Shown: positions 35,308 through 47,144 of the stretch, piece after piece
How the letters are laid out: each line of letters begins with the position of its first letter
How positions within the stretch are numbered: the stretch's first letter is position 1
Assembly: GCA_026184415.1 (NCBI GenBank)
Contig: CM047945.1
Coordinates: 1,736,001 to 1,800,000 of the forward strand
Direction of reading: 5' to 3'
Source of the DNA: Trichothecium roseum
Taxonomy: Eukaryota > Ascomycota > Sordariomycetes > Hypocreales
Length of the DNA: 64,000 nt
The notes under the pieces: model-generated
What the model saw: only the letters and a program-made list of their open reading frames with translations
The model's database searches: none
Told to the model about the DNA's origin: nothing
Translations under genes and position numbers: made by a program

Positions 35308-37839
35308 TCAGTACACGTCAACCTCGCGGATCTGAACCTTGAGATCCTTCTTGTTGCGCGGCTCGCCCCAGACGCCCCGCAGCACGGCGCCGTCGCCGCC
35401 GTCCGCCGCGTGGGCAAACGTGTCGTACTGCAGCGTCAGAACGCCCAGCCTCCTGAGCCGCCGCCCGCCGTCCGCCGCCAGGGCCGGCCCCTTTTTGCAC
35501 ACGAGGACCGTGGTGATGGGCTCTTCCGGGGGCGCGTGGTTCTTCCCGGATGCGCCTGCGCTCTTGGCCGCCGAGGACGAGTTCTTGCCCGATGCCGGGG
35601 GTTTCCCCCCCGTCGGGGTCGCGGTCCCGCTCGTGGACGTCGCCGTGCTCCAGTTCCGTCCCGCGAGGAGTATGCCGAGGAGGCTATCCTCGTCCTCCGC
35701 CTGCTGCTCTCTCGAGCCGTCGCTCTCTTCGCCCTCTGTCGTCCTCTCGACCTCGTCCGCGTGGACGTCGTCCCTGAGCCACGATTCCACCATTTCCTTT
35801 CCCTGATCGTCCATCACGCTGTCTTCCGATATGCACCACCCTTGCTCGCCCGCCACGTCCCCCCGCTTGCTGATGTTGAGCCTCCTGATGTTGATGTCGA
35901 AGCAGAGCGCCTTGAGGCGCAGAAACTCGACGTCCTCCTCCGGCCTCGCGGCGATGCCGTCACCGTCAGCCTCCCAGTTCAAGACAGCGCCGTCCTTGAA
36001 CCCGACGCCAACCTCCATGCCCGGCGACGCGCTCGCCTTGTGGATGCTGCCGCGGGGCAGGCCGAGCGTCAGCGCTCCGGGGCTCTTCTGGGTGCTGACA
36101 CGCGCATGCCAGGATAGCCAGGTCCATGACGGGAACGGCGAGGAAGGTATGTGCGCGCAGGGCGACGTAGCATGGTGCGAAGGCGCCGAGGGCGTCCAGG
36201 AGAGCGCGATCGCCATGCGGTCCGTCTGCGTGACAACTCTGTCCAAGGGCTCTTCGGAGATCCTGTCGAGGTCCAGCATGGCCGTGCCCAGAAACGACTG
36301 CGTCCATATATCCGAGTGCTCGTACCGTCGTAGCACGGCTTTGAACGCATCCAGCCTGTCCCCGGGGCGAATGTCCCGCCCCATGTACTTCCACACCTGC
36401 ACGCCCTCGTCTTCGATGTTTTCGAGATTGAGGGCGGGGTTGGGGAAAAGGCGGCCCAATCCCACGTCGGGCGCTACCCGCAGCGGTAGGGAGACGCTCT
36501 CGTAGCAGTGCATCGCCTCGCACTGGAAATATGCTTGAGAGGGCGTTATGATGAGTCTCCGACGAGAGAGCATGATCTCCTGGTACGTCCACCCCTGGCG
36601 CGCGTGTGCGGAGGCGAGGTACTCTATATCCGGTCTCAGCATGGTGGTTGTAAATAAGCCTGAAGGGGTCTGTAGCGTTAGCTGTGGCTGCCGGGGGGCC
36701 GAGACGCCCGGTATGAACGTCGTGGTGCCCTTGCCGGCGGCTATAACGAGCGTGAGACCTGCAGAGGCAAAAATATCCCCCAAAAGGGGTGTCTGTGCCT
36801 GCTTGACTTCCTCGTCGAGCGGAGTAAAGCAGTAGGCGTCGATCCATAGATAGCGGTACCCGAGCGATAGGGACAGGGCTATCGCATCTTGGAAGAGCGG
36901 AGGTAGGTTCTTGGGCAGGACGTCTGCTGCTTCGGATGATGTCGTCTCTTGTGTGTCGTCGTGAGCATAACTGAGCGTAGCGTACTCTGTTACTTCGTCG
37001 AGATCGGCAGATATGATGGACCGTCTTTGGCAGTCGACCAACCGCAAGCCTTCTACTCTCTCCCAGCCCCTCGCGCAACCCGCGTCGCTCGTATGGTTCC
37101 CTTGGCAGTGGTCAATCCACGTCTTGACGACATCGAGGTCAATAACTTCTCCGACCACCCTGCCCCTGAGCTCTGCCTTGGTTCCTTCTCCGTCCGAGTA
37201 GCCTTCTAGCGAGCGCCCCTCGTCGGCGGCGGCCTTGACGACGTATCCCCAAGGTAGGGTCTTGTTCCTCGTCATCACCTCCATCAGCACCGCCCGCCCA
37301 AGCTCGTGCGTCTCCTTGACGTTTGTGACCTCGAAAGCAAGCCTAATGCGCAGGTAGGGCGCAAACTTGCCCGTCTCATCGTCCGCGTGACCCAGCAACG
37401 CTCTGAAGAAGGCGCAGTACGGGCAACCCTCGTCGACGACGGACTCGGCATCTCCCTCGGCGGCGGTGTCCGTCTCCTGCCCGTCTTGATCGAGCGAAGT
37501 CTTGGGCACCGGCTTGGGTGGTATGATGGGCCCAAAGACGTGGCTGAGCTCAACCCAAGCTCTCGGCTGGCCGACCTCCCATCCGAGCAGCTTCTCGACG
37601 TCGATCTGCTTGCACCTCTCGCAGACCTTGCTCCCCTCGTCGACGAGGAAATTCGTCTTCCCATCGATTACCGCCAACTCATTCCCGTCAGCGGTCCCCG
37701 GGGGCAGAAGAAATCGTGAAGAGGTAAGCTGGTGAAGGTTGAGGTGTTCCCTGCCGAACCGGCGGTGTCGTTCTGATACTGGGTTTGGGGAAGAGCGCGT
37801 TGCGAGGTGGCGCGTGATGAATTTGGAAAACTTCTTCAT
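35308..37839 (-). CDS. HET-domain protein (heterokaryon incompatibility type)
   Basis: A single exon of 843 residues. The HET domain spans about 287-430: YATLSYAHDD at its start, then LSLSLGYRYLWIDAYCF, IFASAGLTLVIAAG and ARQGWTYQEIMLSRRRLI. The usual CI-x-Q after LWID is replaced by CFTPLDEE. N-terminal Cys pairs (C73/C76 and C139/C142) and a WIDHC...C at 241-255 match the zinc-like prelude seen in many HET proteins. The C-terminal 250 residues are Ser/Glu/Gly-rich linkers, ending in a conserved-looking LRRLGVLTLQYDTF and a basic tail. HET proteins trigger cell death on non-self fusion in filamentous ascomycetes; only the family is known here, not the partner. It faces the hydrolase gene tail to tail. 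ATG 37839 is the first in frame. Confidence 0.9.
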   Translation of the reverse strand: MKKFSKFITRHLATRSSPNPVSERHRRFGREHLNLHQLTSSRFLLPPGTADGNELAVIDGKTNFLVDEGSKVCERCKQIDVEKLLGWEVGQPRAWVELSHVFGPIIPPKPVPKTSLDQDGQETDTAAEGDAESVVDEGCPYCAFFRALLGHADDETGKFAPYLRIRLAFEVTNVKETHELGRAVLMEVMTRNKTLPWGYVVKAAADEGRSLEGYSDGEGTKAELRGRVVGEVIDLDVVKTWIDHCQGNHTSDAGCARGWERVEGLRLVDCQRRSIISADLDEVTEYATLSYAHDDTQETTSSEAADVLPKNLPPLFQDAIALSLSLGYRYLWIDAYCFTPLDEEVKQAQTPLLGDIFASAGLTLVIAAGKGTTTFIPGVSAPRQPQLTLQTPSGLFTTTMLRPDIEYLASAHARQGWTYQEIMLSRRRLIITPSQAYFQCEAMHCYESVSLPLRVAPDVGLGRLFPNPALNLENIEDEGVQVWKYMGRDIRPGDRLDAFKAVLRRYEHSDIWTQSFLGTAMLDLDRISEEPLDRVVTQTDRMAIALSWTPSAPSHHATSPCAHIPSSPFPSWTWLSWHARVSTQKSPGALTLGLPRGSIHKASASPGMEVGVGFKDGAVLNWEADGDGIAARPEEDVEFLRLKALCFDINIRRLNISKRGDVAGEQGWCISEDSVMDDQGKEMVESWLRDDVHADEVERTTEGEESDGSREQQAEDEDSLLGILLAGRNWSTATSTSGTATPTGGKPPASGKNSSSAAKSAGASGKNHAPPEEPITTVLVCKKGPALAADGGRRLRRLGVLTLQYDTFAHAADGGDGAVLRGVWGEPRNKKDLKVQIREVDVY

Positions 37840-39660
37840 CGCATGGTTAGGTTCCTCTTTCTAACTCTCTCTCTCCTTCCTTCCTTTCTTTTCGTCGGGC
37901 TTTTCTTCTTCCTTTTTTATGTCTGTCCTTTTGGCAGGCAGTACTGGTAGCTACTACACCCTTATGCCACCATGTTCGATAGAATGCTTCAACCCAAAAT
38001 AAAAATAAAAATAGGTATCAAGAGAATGAAATAAAGAAACCCAAAATCTTCTCTTTTCTTCTTATGAATTTTCCCGCGATCAGATCGTGCCGCTTGTTGT
38101 TTTACTTTAAAGAATGGATGAGAAAGAAAAGAAGGATCAATAAGTAGCAATACGTTAAGGCAGTTCTTGGCAAAAACAAGAAAAGAAAAGCGACCTTAAA
38201 AATATTGTACCTTGGTAGTAGTACTCCGTAATGATGGCCCTTTTTTCAGCCCAACAGCAAAGCAAGTAATGATGATATGAGGAGTGCCGATCCCTTTAGT
38301 TTCTGAGAGTGGACGCTTTTCTTAGGCCATCCAGCAAATCCGCTGATATGCCGGCAACTTCAACGCTCCGCGATGCCGACCAAAAAAAAAGGTCGTAGGG
38401 GGGCGTGAATACGAGGAGTCCAATCTTTTCTTGTTGTGCTTTTGCCCAAAGGGGGGAGAGAGGGGGTCGCGACTCAAGAAAGAAACAAGCGCGTGTGATA
38501 TATCATAGGAATCACATGAAGAATGAGAAAAACCAAAAGGCTTGAGAAGTATTCTATAATAAAGGCGGCGAACAAGGTAATAAGAGAGAGGGCGCGTATA
38601 GGCAATATCGGTAGAAAATTGCCAACGACCTCTGCTGCCATTTTTTTTTTCGGCCTCCTTACGGAGTATTCCCCCACTACCTGCGTTCCATGCTCCGACG
38701 CTTGAGACTTGCCCCTTTCTCTAATCCCGAAACGGGGGAGGGGAAGGGGAAGGGTTGTGGTGGTCGTGGTGGTGTGTGTGTGGTGTGCTACTGCGAGCGG
38801 GTGGCCTTGTTCCTGGATCTTCTTCCCTTCCATCCTTTTTTTCTCCTATGTATTAGCCCACTACTTACGGAGTACTACCTACTATACTACCTACTACCAC
38901 TACTATTATGCCCTACTCCGTAGTACTCCGTACTCTATCCCATAGCCTCCCAACCAGTTGATGACACCCACCGGAAATCCGTACTCGTTACCGCATGTGC
39001 AGAGGCGGGTCGGCCGCTAGTCGACGCCCATCTCGCGCTATCCTTGAGCGTTCCTTCAGGGACCCGCGTGCATTGACGCCAGCCAGGCCGTGAACTGGCC
39101 CAGGTGCTGCTGCTGGCTACTATGTAGTAGTAGTACGGAGTACTTACTACCACTGCTACTATCACCGTTGAGCCGGAGTGGACCGGAGAAGAAGAAAGCC
39201 TGCTACTACTAATACCAAGCACGAGACAACGATGTACTATTCCGTACTATTCCTCACTTTCAACACCCCTATTTAGATCACTCCGTAATCAGTACACACG
39301 CACAAAGGTGGGAAAGAAAAAGGAAGAAAGGGCCGGGTCTCTTCAACGGAAAAACTCCTCCTATACGGGGTACCCTACCTCATCAATCCTCTATCTACGG
39401 AGTATGTAATCGGTACATGCGTTGGATCGATCCCCGTACCTTTTTAGCCCGCCCATCTTCTGCTCACTTTCACTCCGTACGCCCCAAAGCGAGTACTACC
39501 CGACCCAATACATACTCCGTATGGTAATCATACTCCCTAATCATGCTCCGTACTCCGTAATGCCGGCTGCGAATGAAGGGCGGCCACAATACATACATGT
39601 GCTGCTACGTTACTTACTAAACGCCCGCGCATGGAGGATTACCATACGGAGTTGCAATAC

Positions 39661-39681
39661 ACGGAGTACGTAGTACTCCGT
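39661..39681. promoter_or_regulatory. Inverted pair of TACGGAGTA-type motifs, 3-bp spacer
   Basis: Two 9-bp arms (ACGGAGTAC and its exact reverse complement) around a GTA spacer, giving CGG and CCG 13 bp apart. See the motif finding. Confidence 0.45.
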
Positions 39682-39822
39682 AAAGTGCTCAATATCTACG
39701 AATACCCACCTGTCGCGTGGCAATTTCGACACTTTGTCCTCGGCATCCCTGTCTTGACTCAACGCTTGGTCGTTCGCTTAGTTCGAGCTGTCAGCTTTCA
39801 GAGCACATGACATGATAAGTAG

Positions 39823-39843
39823 TACTCCGTACGGTACGGAGTA
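39823..39843. promoter_or_regulatory. Inverted pair of TACGGAGTA-type motifs, 1-bp centre
   Basis: Ten-base arms (TACTCCGTAC and its reverse complement) around a single G. This is the reverse orientation of the pair at 39661. It lies about 2.2 kb from the AMP-binding gene's start, beyond its 3' end. Confidence 0.45.
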
Positions 39844-40204
39844 AGTACTTCGTGGATTGATTGCAACACGATTCTCTCGGTATCGACACCTGCACGGATC
39901 GTGTACTGCGTGTAATGGCAGTGCTCCGCAGGCGCCCTTAGTCGTTGAGAGAAATTGGTAGTTATTTCTTCGTTCATATGATAGTTCTACATTGCATCTA
40001 TCTGCAGCCTTAGCCAACCTTGAAAAATAAAAAACACATAAGGGTCTTTTTCCCAGCATAAAAATCATGTGCTCCGCATCTGACGACCCCTATTTTCTCG
40101 ACACCGGGAGGCTGGTTAACGATATCATAGTTAATGCGCCTATCCGCTCTGTAGTCGACGGTAAGTGGTGAAATAGTCGCGCTTCCTCTCTTTTAGTCGA
40201 GGGC

Positions 40205-42008
40205 TCAAACGTAAGCCAATGTGTGGTCGTCCGTGATCCGTCCGAGGACACCAGTACTAGCCTCGCCACCAACCACACTCGGGCCCCGCATCCAGATCTA
40301 TTCCCATTGTTAGGAACCACAGGCTTTCACTAAACAATAACCGCTAGGGGTGGACTTACCTCGCCTTCAACCTTTTCATCAGTTGTCTTGTGAATGCCAG
40401 AGTCCTTGAGCCAAATCTCCACGGCCGTCACCGGCGGACCAAAATGACCCTTTCCGGTGGTATCCAGACGGTAGTCGTAAACCATAGTCTGTGAGACGAC
40501 GCCAGCAACCTTGGGTGCAGTGAGCGCATAGACAACTTTGGCACCCAAGAAGATGCGCAAGTCCGACAGTACTTGAGAAGTCAGATGAGGAGTGTTGGCG
40601 CCTGCACGCTCAGCAGTGAAAACTAGACGTAGTTTACCCGGCGTGGTGCCCACCTGTGCGCGAGAGCCTGCAGAGAAAGTTGACAAAAAGTTAGTAGTGG
40701 AGAAGACGCCGTCGTTTGCCAGTGTCTTTGTAGCCATGGAATAAGAGGCCTTGGCGAGGGGCGAGGTCAGCTTGCCAAAGCTCTCTTCGTGCGTCTTCTT
40801 TAACGTGGCGGGGCTGGCGACAATAATCGTGGGTGCCACACCCTGGGTCGCAAGGACAAGATCAGTTGATGGGCCTGCCACCGAGTTGAGAGCCACAGAT
40901 GCGTTGCAGAACAGTGCGCCAAGTGTTACGCAGAGCGTATGGATGTTGGTGAGGGCATCTGCGGGGAGGAAGAGGTCCGAGGGCCCCATGCGTTCCTTTG
41001 CGGGGATGCCAGCTAGGATACCAGAGATCCCGGATACGATGTGGCCATGACTGAACTTGACCATCTCCTCGGGTTGGCCAGGCTTCGACTGCCAGAACGA
41101 GATGATGTCCGAAGGTGTTTGGGCAGGATCCGACGCAGGTAGCTCCGTCCCGGCCGTAGCCGGAGCATCATTGACAATGTCCTGCCACGTAGCGACGTTA
41201 ACACTGCTGCCCATGCCTTCAGGTACCTCGTTCCAGTCCATATGGCTGCTCCCCTGATCCACGACCCAAATGAGTTGCCTCAAAGCGGGATATGTCTTGG
41301 CAACGCTGTCGAGAGGGAACGATCCCGGAGCAGTGATGACGGTATCGACGGCAGCTCGGCGGAGCATGGTGATGAGCTCATCGTTGGAAACGTTGAAGGG
41401 GATCAACACGGTCGTGAGGTTAGGATAAAAGCTGCAGGCGAACAGGGCAACGAGGAGCTCGACGGAGTTGGGGAGGTAGATGGCGATTCTGATCCCTCCC
41501 TGTTCGGCAATGTGTTGTCCGATCAGGTTGATCTGTCGGGTCAGATCCTCTGTACACTTGTCAGTCAAATACGAACCTTCTTCGTAGAGTACAAGGAACA
41601 ATCACCAGTCTTGTGCTTAATGACATTTTCCGATCCAAGAACAGTCAATATTCCGCCTTTACCAACACCCTCTTTCCCCGATACGACCCTCCTCCACAAA
41701 TCTCTGAGATCGCCATCTCGACCTCTTGCCCACTTGGGGGCTTCAGGATCTTTGATGCTCAACCCGCTGTTGAGAGGCACGCCGTGAGGGCTCGCCTGCG
41801 AACGGTAAATAGCACTTTGCCCCTCGTTACGCACGGATGACGGGAGTGATTGTCGAGCCAGCAGCATCGGATGGACGTCTGACTCGCGGATTGTCATGGC
41901 CTTGTAGGCCACCAGCAAGGCGAGCAAGGTCGCCAACCCTGTTGAATATCCGTTCCATTGCCCAAGGAGCTCCTCCAACCCAGAGAGGACGCCGTCGGAG
42001 TCGCCCAT
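40205..42008 (-). CDS. AMP-binding (acyl-CoA synthetase-like) protein, probably inactive
   Basis: Structure is complement(join(40205..40297, 40360..41549, 41606..42008)), 561 residues, in frame. A hydrophobic N-terminal segment (about 24-38; GLATLLALLVAYKA) suggests membrane anchoring. The body has the ANL-fold look: IAIYLPNSVELLVALFACSF and a late GPPVTAVEIWLKDSG, then IWMRGPSVVGGEASTGVLG in the last exon. The usual ATP-binding P-loop (YTSGTTGxPKG) is replaced by ISFWQSKPGQPEEMVKFSH, and the C-terminal lid domain with its catalytic Lys is missing. I therefore infer a catalytically dead or much altered synthetase. The 5' junction joins KHKT to EDLTRQINLIGQ and the 3' one adds 30 residues. Substrate or partner unknown. 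Confidence 0.85.
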
Positions 42009-43577
42009 TGTAGTTTCTCTGCGCCCGCGGGGAAGGTGTGCCTTTAATTGAGTCGAGTGATGGCTCCCGGATCTAATGAATGTCTCGTCCAAAAACTTTT
42101 CCGTAAGCCTGAAGTAATGAAGATAACTAGACCGATATATGAATGTTATGACATGTGTTCTCGTCGCACGCGCTGCAGCGAAGGGTGGAACTCACAAGAA
42201 TGGAAAAAACAGAGCTAGGGAAACCAGTTCAATAATCCCTTGCGTTACCGGCTCAGAGGCTTCTATCTGGTTCTTCTCTAGGATCAGGGTAGGACAATCT
42301 TTGGCTGGTGACGGGGACGGAGGACACCAATGGGGGTTAATGACGTGACCCGTAAAGTTCCTATTGGAGTGTAGCCCCGCGGGGCACAACCGGGCCACAA
42401 GTGACGTGAGACGGCGAAGTTTGGAGGGGAACTACCGTTCCCCGCTGAAGAATTTCACTACCAGCCGTCCGCCGGTGCTGCTATGCTGATTACTACTGCT
42501 ATTGAGCAGCAGATATCACGTATAGCGCACATTAGACAAATCTACAATTGATAGGGAGTACTCCGGGTACTGGGTATGTCGTAAACCCGTACGGAGTATA
42601 CGGAGTACTTTATCAGGGTGATATTGACCAGGTACGGTAAACGTTGGAACAAACTTCAATTTCTTTGTCCTGGGACTGCTCACTTCAAGTCTATCTACCG
42701 TCTGCCACTAAAGACAGAATCAATGATCATTCACATCCGTAGTCTCGCCGCTGAGACCTGTGTGACTTCATGATAGCTCATGCTTTCTCCAGCCGTCTTC
42801 ATGTATTGTACGGCTCCTAAAGAGCAAAAGCTTGACCGTTTTCCTTGGTCTCGAAAATTCCTTCCATTACCCGTGTGTGCCGAGTGGCGACTAGTCATTT
42901 GTCGTTTGCTCTCGAGGGGTATAAACAGAGATAACCGGCCGTCAATCCAGGCCACCCATCCGTGTTCCGTTTTCCGTTCCAGTCCAGTCCAGTCCAGTTC
43001 ATGCTCATTGCTCCTGTCCCGTATTCCGTGTGGAGACCAAAAGAGCTCATTCCTTGACCCAAAACCGAGTAATCCATTTTTGTCTATGTCTGCACGGCGA
43101 TAACATGACCCTCTATCATGAAAGCGAGAAAATGCCCTGCCAGGGAATCCGTTTGTAGACAGGTAACAACAGAAACATGAAATTCGTGATGTCATTATCA
43201 GATCAGGACGTTTGGTCTCTAGATCTCTTAAACACCACATGCCTGCTGTAATCGTAGTCTTCGTCAAGTTCCCCAAATCTCGGTCTAAGGGTATCAATCG
43301 AGGAGGGATCGAAATCAAAAGGAAATGCAATCTATCGCGTAATTCGTCAATGCCCAATGACCGAAGTGTACTGCTTTTTGCCAGTACTGGAGGCACTTGT
43401 CCGCCTCCCTTAGGCCATGATGTCGCCGTGGCCGTGAAAATGCAGGAATATGTATCAAATCAAACGCAGCAAAGAAAAAAAAACAAATAAAATCAGGCAT
43501 AAGATGATGCCGTGATGGGGCACCGGGATATGCGTGAGTATCATGCCATATGCCCGGGCAATTGGATGGTGGTAAGT
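42009..43577. other. Intergenic region between same-strand genes
   Basis: About 1.6 kb holding the promoter of the AMP-binding gene and the 3' side of ded1. A 221-codon minus-strand ORF at 42731-43396 has no recognisable domain and is treated as chance. TACGGAGTA copies cluster at 42558-42608, and a CCAGT pentamer is repeated four times near 42979-42998. Confidence 0.5.
42979..42998. repeat. Tandem pentamer (CCAGT) x4
   Basis: Four consecutive CCAGT units. Confidence 0.7.
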
Positions 43578-45726
43578 TTACCACCAAGATTGGCCGCCGG
43601 GACCACCAGGGTTGCCATAACCACCACCGCCGTAGCTGCCGCCGCCGCCACCGCCGCCGTAGCCGCCGTAGGCAGGACCACCCTGAGGAGGACCGCTGAA
43701 GCCACCACCGAATCCTCCCTGAGGACCGTTGAAGCCGCCGCCGCCACCGCCGTTGTTGCCAGAGAAGCCGCCACCGCCTCCGCCACCGAACTTGCGGAAG
43801 TCACGAGTAGGGCCACCGCGACCACCTCCACGAGAGCGACCTCCACGGCCGCCGCCGCCGCCGAATGAAGACTCACGGGCAATAGTCTCAAGGAAGGAGG
43901 GGATCTCCTGGTTAGCCTCTTTAAGAAGCTCCATGAGGTCCCGGACAACGCCGCGGTTACCACGGTTGAAGAAGGCGGTGGCAATACCAGTGTTACCAGC
44001 ACGTCCGGTACGACCAATACGATGAACATAATCGTCGATGTCGGTAGGTAGATCGTAGTTGACAACGTGGGTAACGTTAGGAATATCGAGACCACGAGCT
44101 GCAACAGCAGTGGCAACGAGAATAGGGCAACGGCCGTTACGGAAGAACTCAAGAGCACGCTCACGCTCGCGCTGGGTGCGGTCACCATGAATGGAAGTGG
44201 CAGGGAAGTTCTGGTTGATCAGGAAGTCAGACAAAGAGTCCGCCATGCGCTTGGTCTCAACGAAAATGAGTGTAAGACCACCAGCGTGTGTGTGAAGGAT
44301 ATCCAGAAGGACGGAGCGCTTGTCAACATCCTCGACGTATTCGACCTTTTGGGTGATATTCTCAGAGGTGGAACCAACACGGCCCACAGACAGGAAGATG
44401 TACTCCTTCAAGAAATCCCTGGCAAGCATCTGGATGTCGCGGGGGAAAGTGGCCGAGAACATCAGTGTCTGGCGGTTGGCGACACTGGGCATATCCTCGC
44501 CCTCGACAATGCGGCGAATTTGGGGTTCAAAACCCATGTCAAGCATGCGATCGGCCTCATCGAGAACAAGGTACTTGATGTTGCAAAGAGAGATACGACC
44601 GCGCTCTATGAGGTCGACCAATCTACCAGGCGTGGCAACTAGCAGATCGCAGCCCCGCTCAATCTGGCGGAGTTGAGAGCCAATGTCGGCACCACCGTAT
44701 ACGACACAAGGGCGAACCCAAGAACGGTAAGAGAACTTGCGAGACTCCTCGTAAATCTGAGAAACAAGCTCACGGGTGGGAGCAAGAATCAAAGAAGTGG
44801 GATAGGCCTTACGCTGACGACCAAACTGGCCAGCGGCGCCCGCAGGAATGGGCGAAGGGCCATTGATGAAGGACTGGGAGAGAATGGGGAACAAGAAACC
44901 ACCAGTCTTTCCTGAACCAGTCTGAGCACAAGCCATAAGATCTCTGCCGTTCGATACGATTGGGATAGAGTACTTCTGAACAGGAGTAGGGATCTTGTAG
45001 CGAGCCATCTCGATGTTGCGGCAGAGATGCTCATCCAGAGGAGGAGTAGAGAACTGAGTAACAGCCTCAGGTACGTCTTGGCCAGAGGCTTCGACAGGGA
45101 TATCGTCGTACTTCTCGAAGTTGATACCGGTATGTTGCTTTGACGGGTCGTCGGCAGTACCAAACAGCTCACGCTCAACGCGTGCGTTGACGGGGCCGGG
45201 AATGTGCTTGCCGTCGCGCCACTGTCCATCACCAGAGCCGCGGGCAGAGTAGTTGCCGCCGCCGCCGCCGCCGCCGCCGCCAGCGCCACCACCACCACCA
45301 CCGTGGCCGCCTTCACCGCCAGCATAGTTGCCACCGTGACCACCGCGACCGCCCCATCCACCACGGCGATTGTTACCCTGGTTGTTGTAGGTAGGGACCT
45401 CGGCGGCGTTGCCCCAGTTGTTCTGGCGAGCACCGTAGTTTTGACTAGATATGGATGTTAGCGCAGGTATGGAGGGGATCTCGAAGCAGGACTTACCCAG
45501 CCCAGTTGCTGTTGTTAAGACCGTTGATGGGAGGGCCACCATTCATGTTGCCGGGAGCAGGGCCATTCTGAGGGGCGGCTTGGGGAGGAGGGTCATTCTG
45601 AGGAGGAGGGGGGCCGGGAGGACCGCCACCTCGGTTGCGTAGGTGAGGAGGAATGTAGGAGCGCTGCTGAGCAGGTTGGCCGTTGGGGCCAAGGTTGAGG
45701 CCCGCCATATCAATCTGGTCCGCCAT
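43578..45726 (-). CDS. ded1: DEAD-box RNA helicase Ded1 (translation initiation)
   Basis: Structure is complement(join(43578..45444, 45497..45726)), 698 residues. The N-terminus MADQIDMAGLNLGPNG... leads into YIPPHLRNR, the eIF4E/Ded1 N-terminal signature. After a Gly/Arg/Asn-rich (RGG) stretch comes the Q-motif region, then AQTGSGKT (motif I), PTRELVSQI (Ia), TPGRL (Ib), DEAD (II), SAT (III), ARGLDIPNV (V) and HRIGRTGRAG (VI). The C-terminal 100 residues are another Gly/Arg/Phe-rich tail ending GGQSWW. Ded1 unwinds mRNA leaders during 48S scanning and enters stress granules through its RGG parts. The 52-nt intron joins NWAG to QNYGAR. The gene lies upstream of pre1 on the same strand with a 1.4-kb gap. 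The third-codon GC bias is strong, as expected for a highly expressed gene. Confidence 0.96.
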
Positions 45727-47144
45727 ATTGATTGAATGTCTCGTGGATAAGAGAAGGTTGGTTTGATTTGTCGTTGATAGTATCGATCGAATGTGGGATC
45801 GAAGACGAGTCTTTTCGCGAAATCACACTCGAGAGAAGAAGAGAGTGACTGGAGAAGACTTTCGTGAAACAAAGATGCACCGAGAGTGCAGGGTTGAAAA
45901 AAAAGTGAAGAGAGAGTGACTGAAGCTCTCAAGATTCCCGCCCAAATATGATTACGACCGAAGGGGCAGAAAAAAGAAGTAGACGGTTGTGATTTTTGCT
46001 TTTTGCTCGTGTCTTGCACTTCCTGTAGAAGAACACGCAGAACTTCGAAAGGAAAGAACAAGGAAAGAGATACAAAGTGCGCCGTAGAAAAGGGCAACGA
46101 TGGAGGAGAGGAGAAAGGGGTTGTTGTATTGGAAAAGGGAAGTGGTGGAAGAAGGGAAGAGAGACGAAGGTTTGAAGGCGAGGGGAGGGAAGAAAAAGGG
46201 TAGAGGAGGAAAAAAAAATTGGTGTGTGCTAAAGGAGGCTAGTGGCGTAAAACCTGAAGGTTGACTGACGGGTGTGAAGGCGAAATGCACTGAGCAAACA
46301 ACGGGGCGGCTGAATATTTTAGTAGGTAGGTAGCGGTACCCTTAGGTGCTGGACCGCGCCTGCCACGGGCAGCCCACTAGGCGGTCAAAGATTTTAGGAG
46401 GGGGATGGGGTAGTGAAGTCAGTGGGTGGGCTTGCCGTCAAAGGGCCACCTACTAATCGCTCTTGTTGGTAGACAGCTGGGCAAGTGGGTACTGAAGTGG
46501 TGTACGGAGTACATCCATCGGCGCACTCACAGGCCCGAAAAAAAACCCTTTAGGTCTTTGGGCAATAGTACTCCGTAACATTCTTGGTCTGGATGTATCC
46601 TGTACCTGCACCACTGGCGTCACTACTACACGACCGACCCTACCTGCGCGAGTCGAACCGGCAGACGCCCACCAACAAGGTTTGGCTTCCATCACTTCTC
46701 CCATTTTTTCCCTAATTTTTTTTCTCCCACGGCAAGTTTGAAACTACGGACACTTCGCACGTTGAAGAATGACTCTTTAGTAAGCAATAGTAGTGTTAGA
46801 GTTCATTGTCATCGTCTATCCCGAGGGGTTCGAGTCAATTCTCTAGGCCATGCTTTTTACTCGAATACTCATAAACCGTATTACACCGCAATAACTGTAG
46901 GAGAATAGACACCTACATGGCTACTGTATGCATGTACGGTGTATTGCCACTAATGAGAGACGGGCTGGGCACGAAAGGAAGCCCATCATGTGCCTGTCAT
47001 CTTGCACCCACACTATACCGCCTTTCTTACTAGGAATGGTATGATGTCCAGCCAATATATCTTGATTATATTAGGTGACCCTGTAACACGGTTTATTAAA
47101 ATACATGCCGTAATTTCATGCTCATTTCATTCGTCGTTCTCTGT
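45727..47144. promoter_or_regulatory. ded1 promoter and 5' leader; pre1 3' region
   Basis: About 1.4 kb. Next to ded1 a purine-rich (on this strand) stretch of about 500 bp with AGAGAG and GAAAAA runs is typical of the CT-rich leaders of highly expressed fungal genes. Further out it holds two TACGGAGTA copies (46502 and 46568), and no ORF worth calling. Confidence 0.55.

Larger units (their letters stand above)
37840..40204. other. Gene-poor interval of about 2.4 kb
   Basis: The first 500 bp (CT-rich, TTTCTTTTC runs) act as the HET promoter and leader. The rest has only short ORFs and the densest group of TACGGAGTA motifs in the window (for example 38866, 38920, 39134, 39396, 39510, 39546, 39661-39681, 39823-39843). 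No domain or RNA gene was found. Confidence 0.5.

Noticed and set aside
42731..43396. 221-codon minus-strand ORF between ded1 and the AMP-binding gene
   Set aside because: No domain, no splice partners, composition not coding-like, and part of it is the CCAGT tandem repeat.
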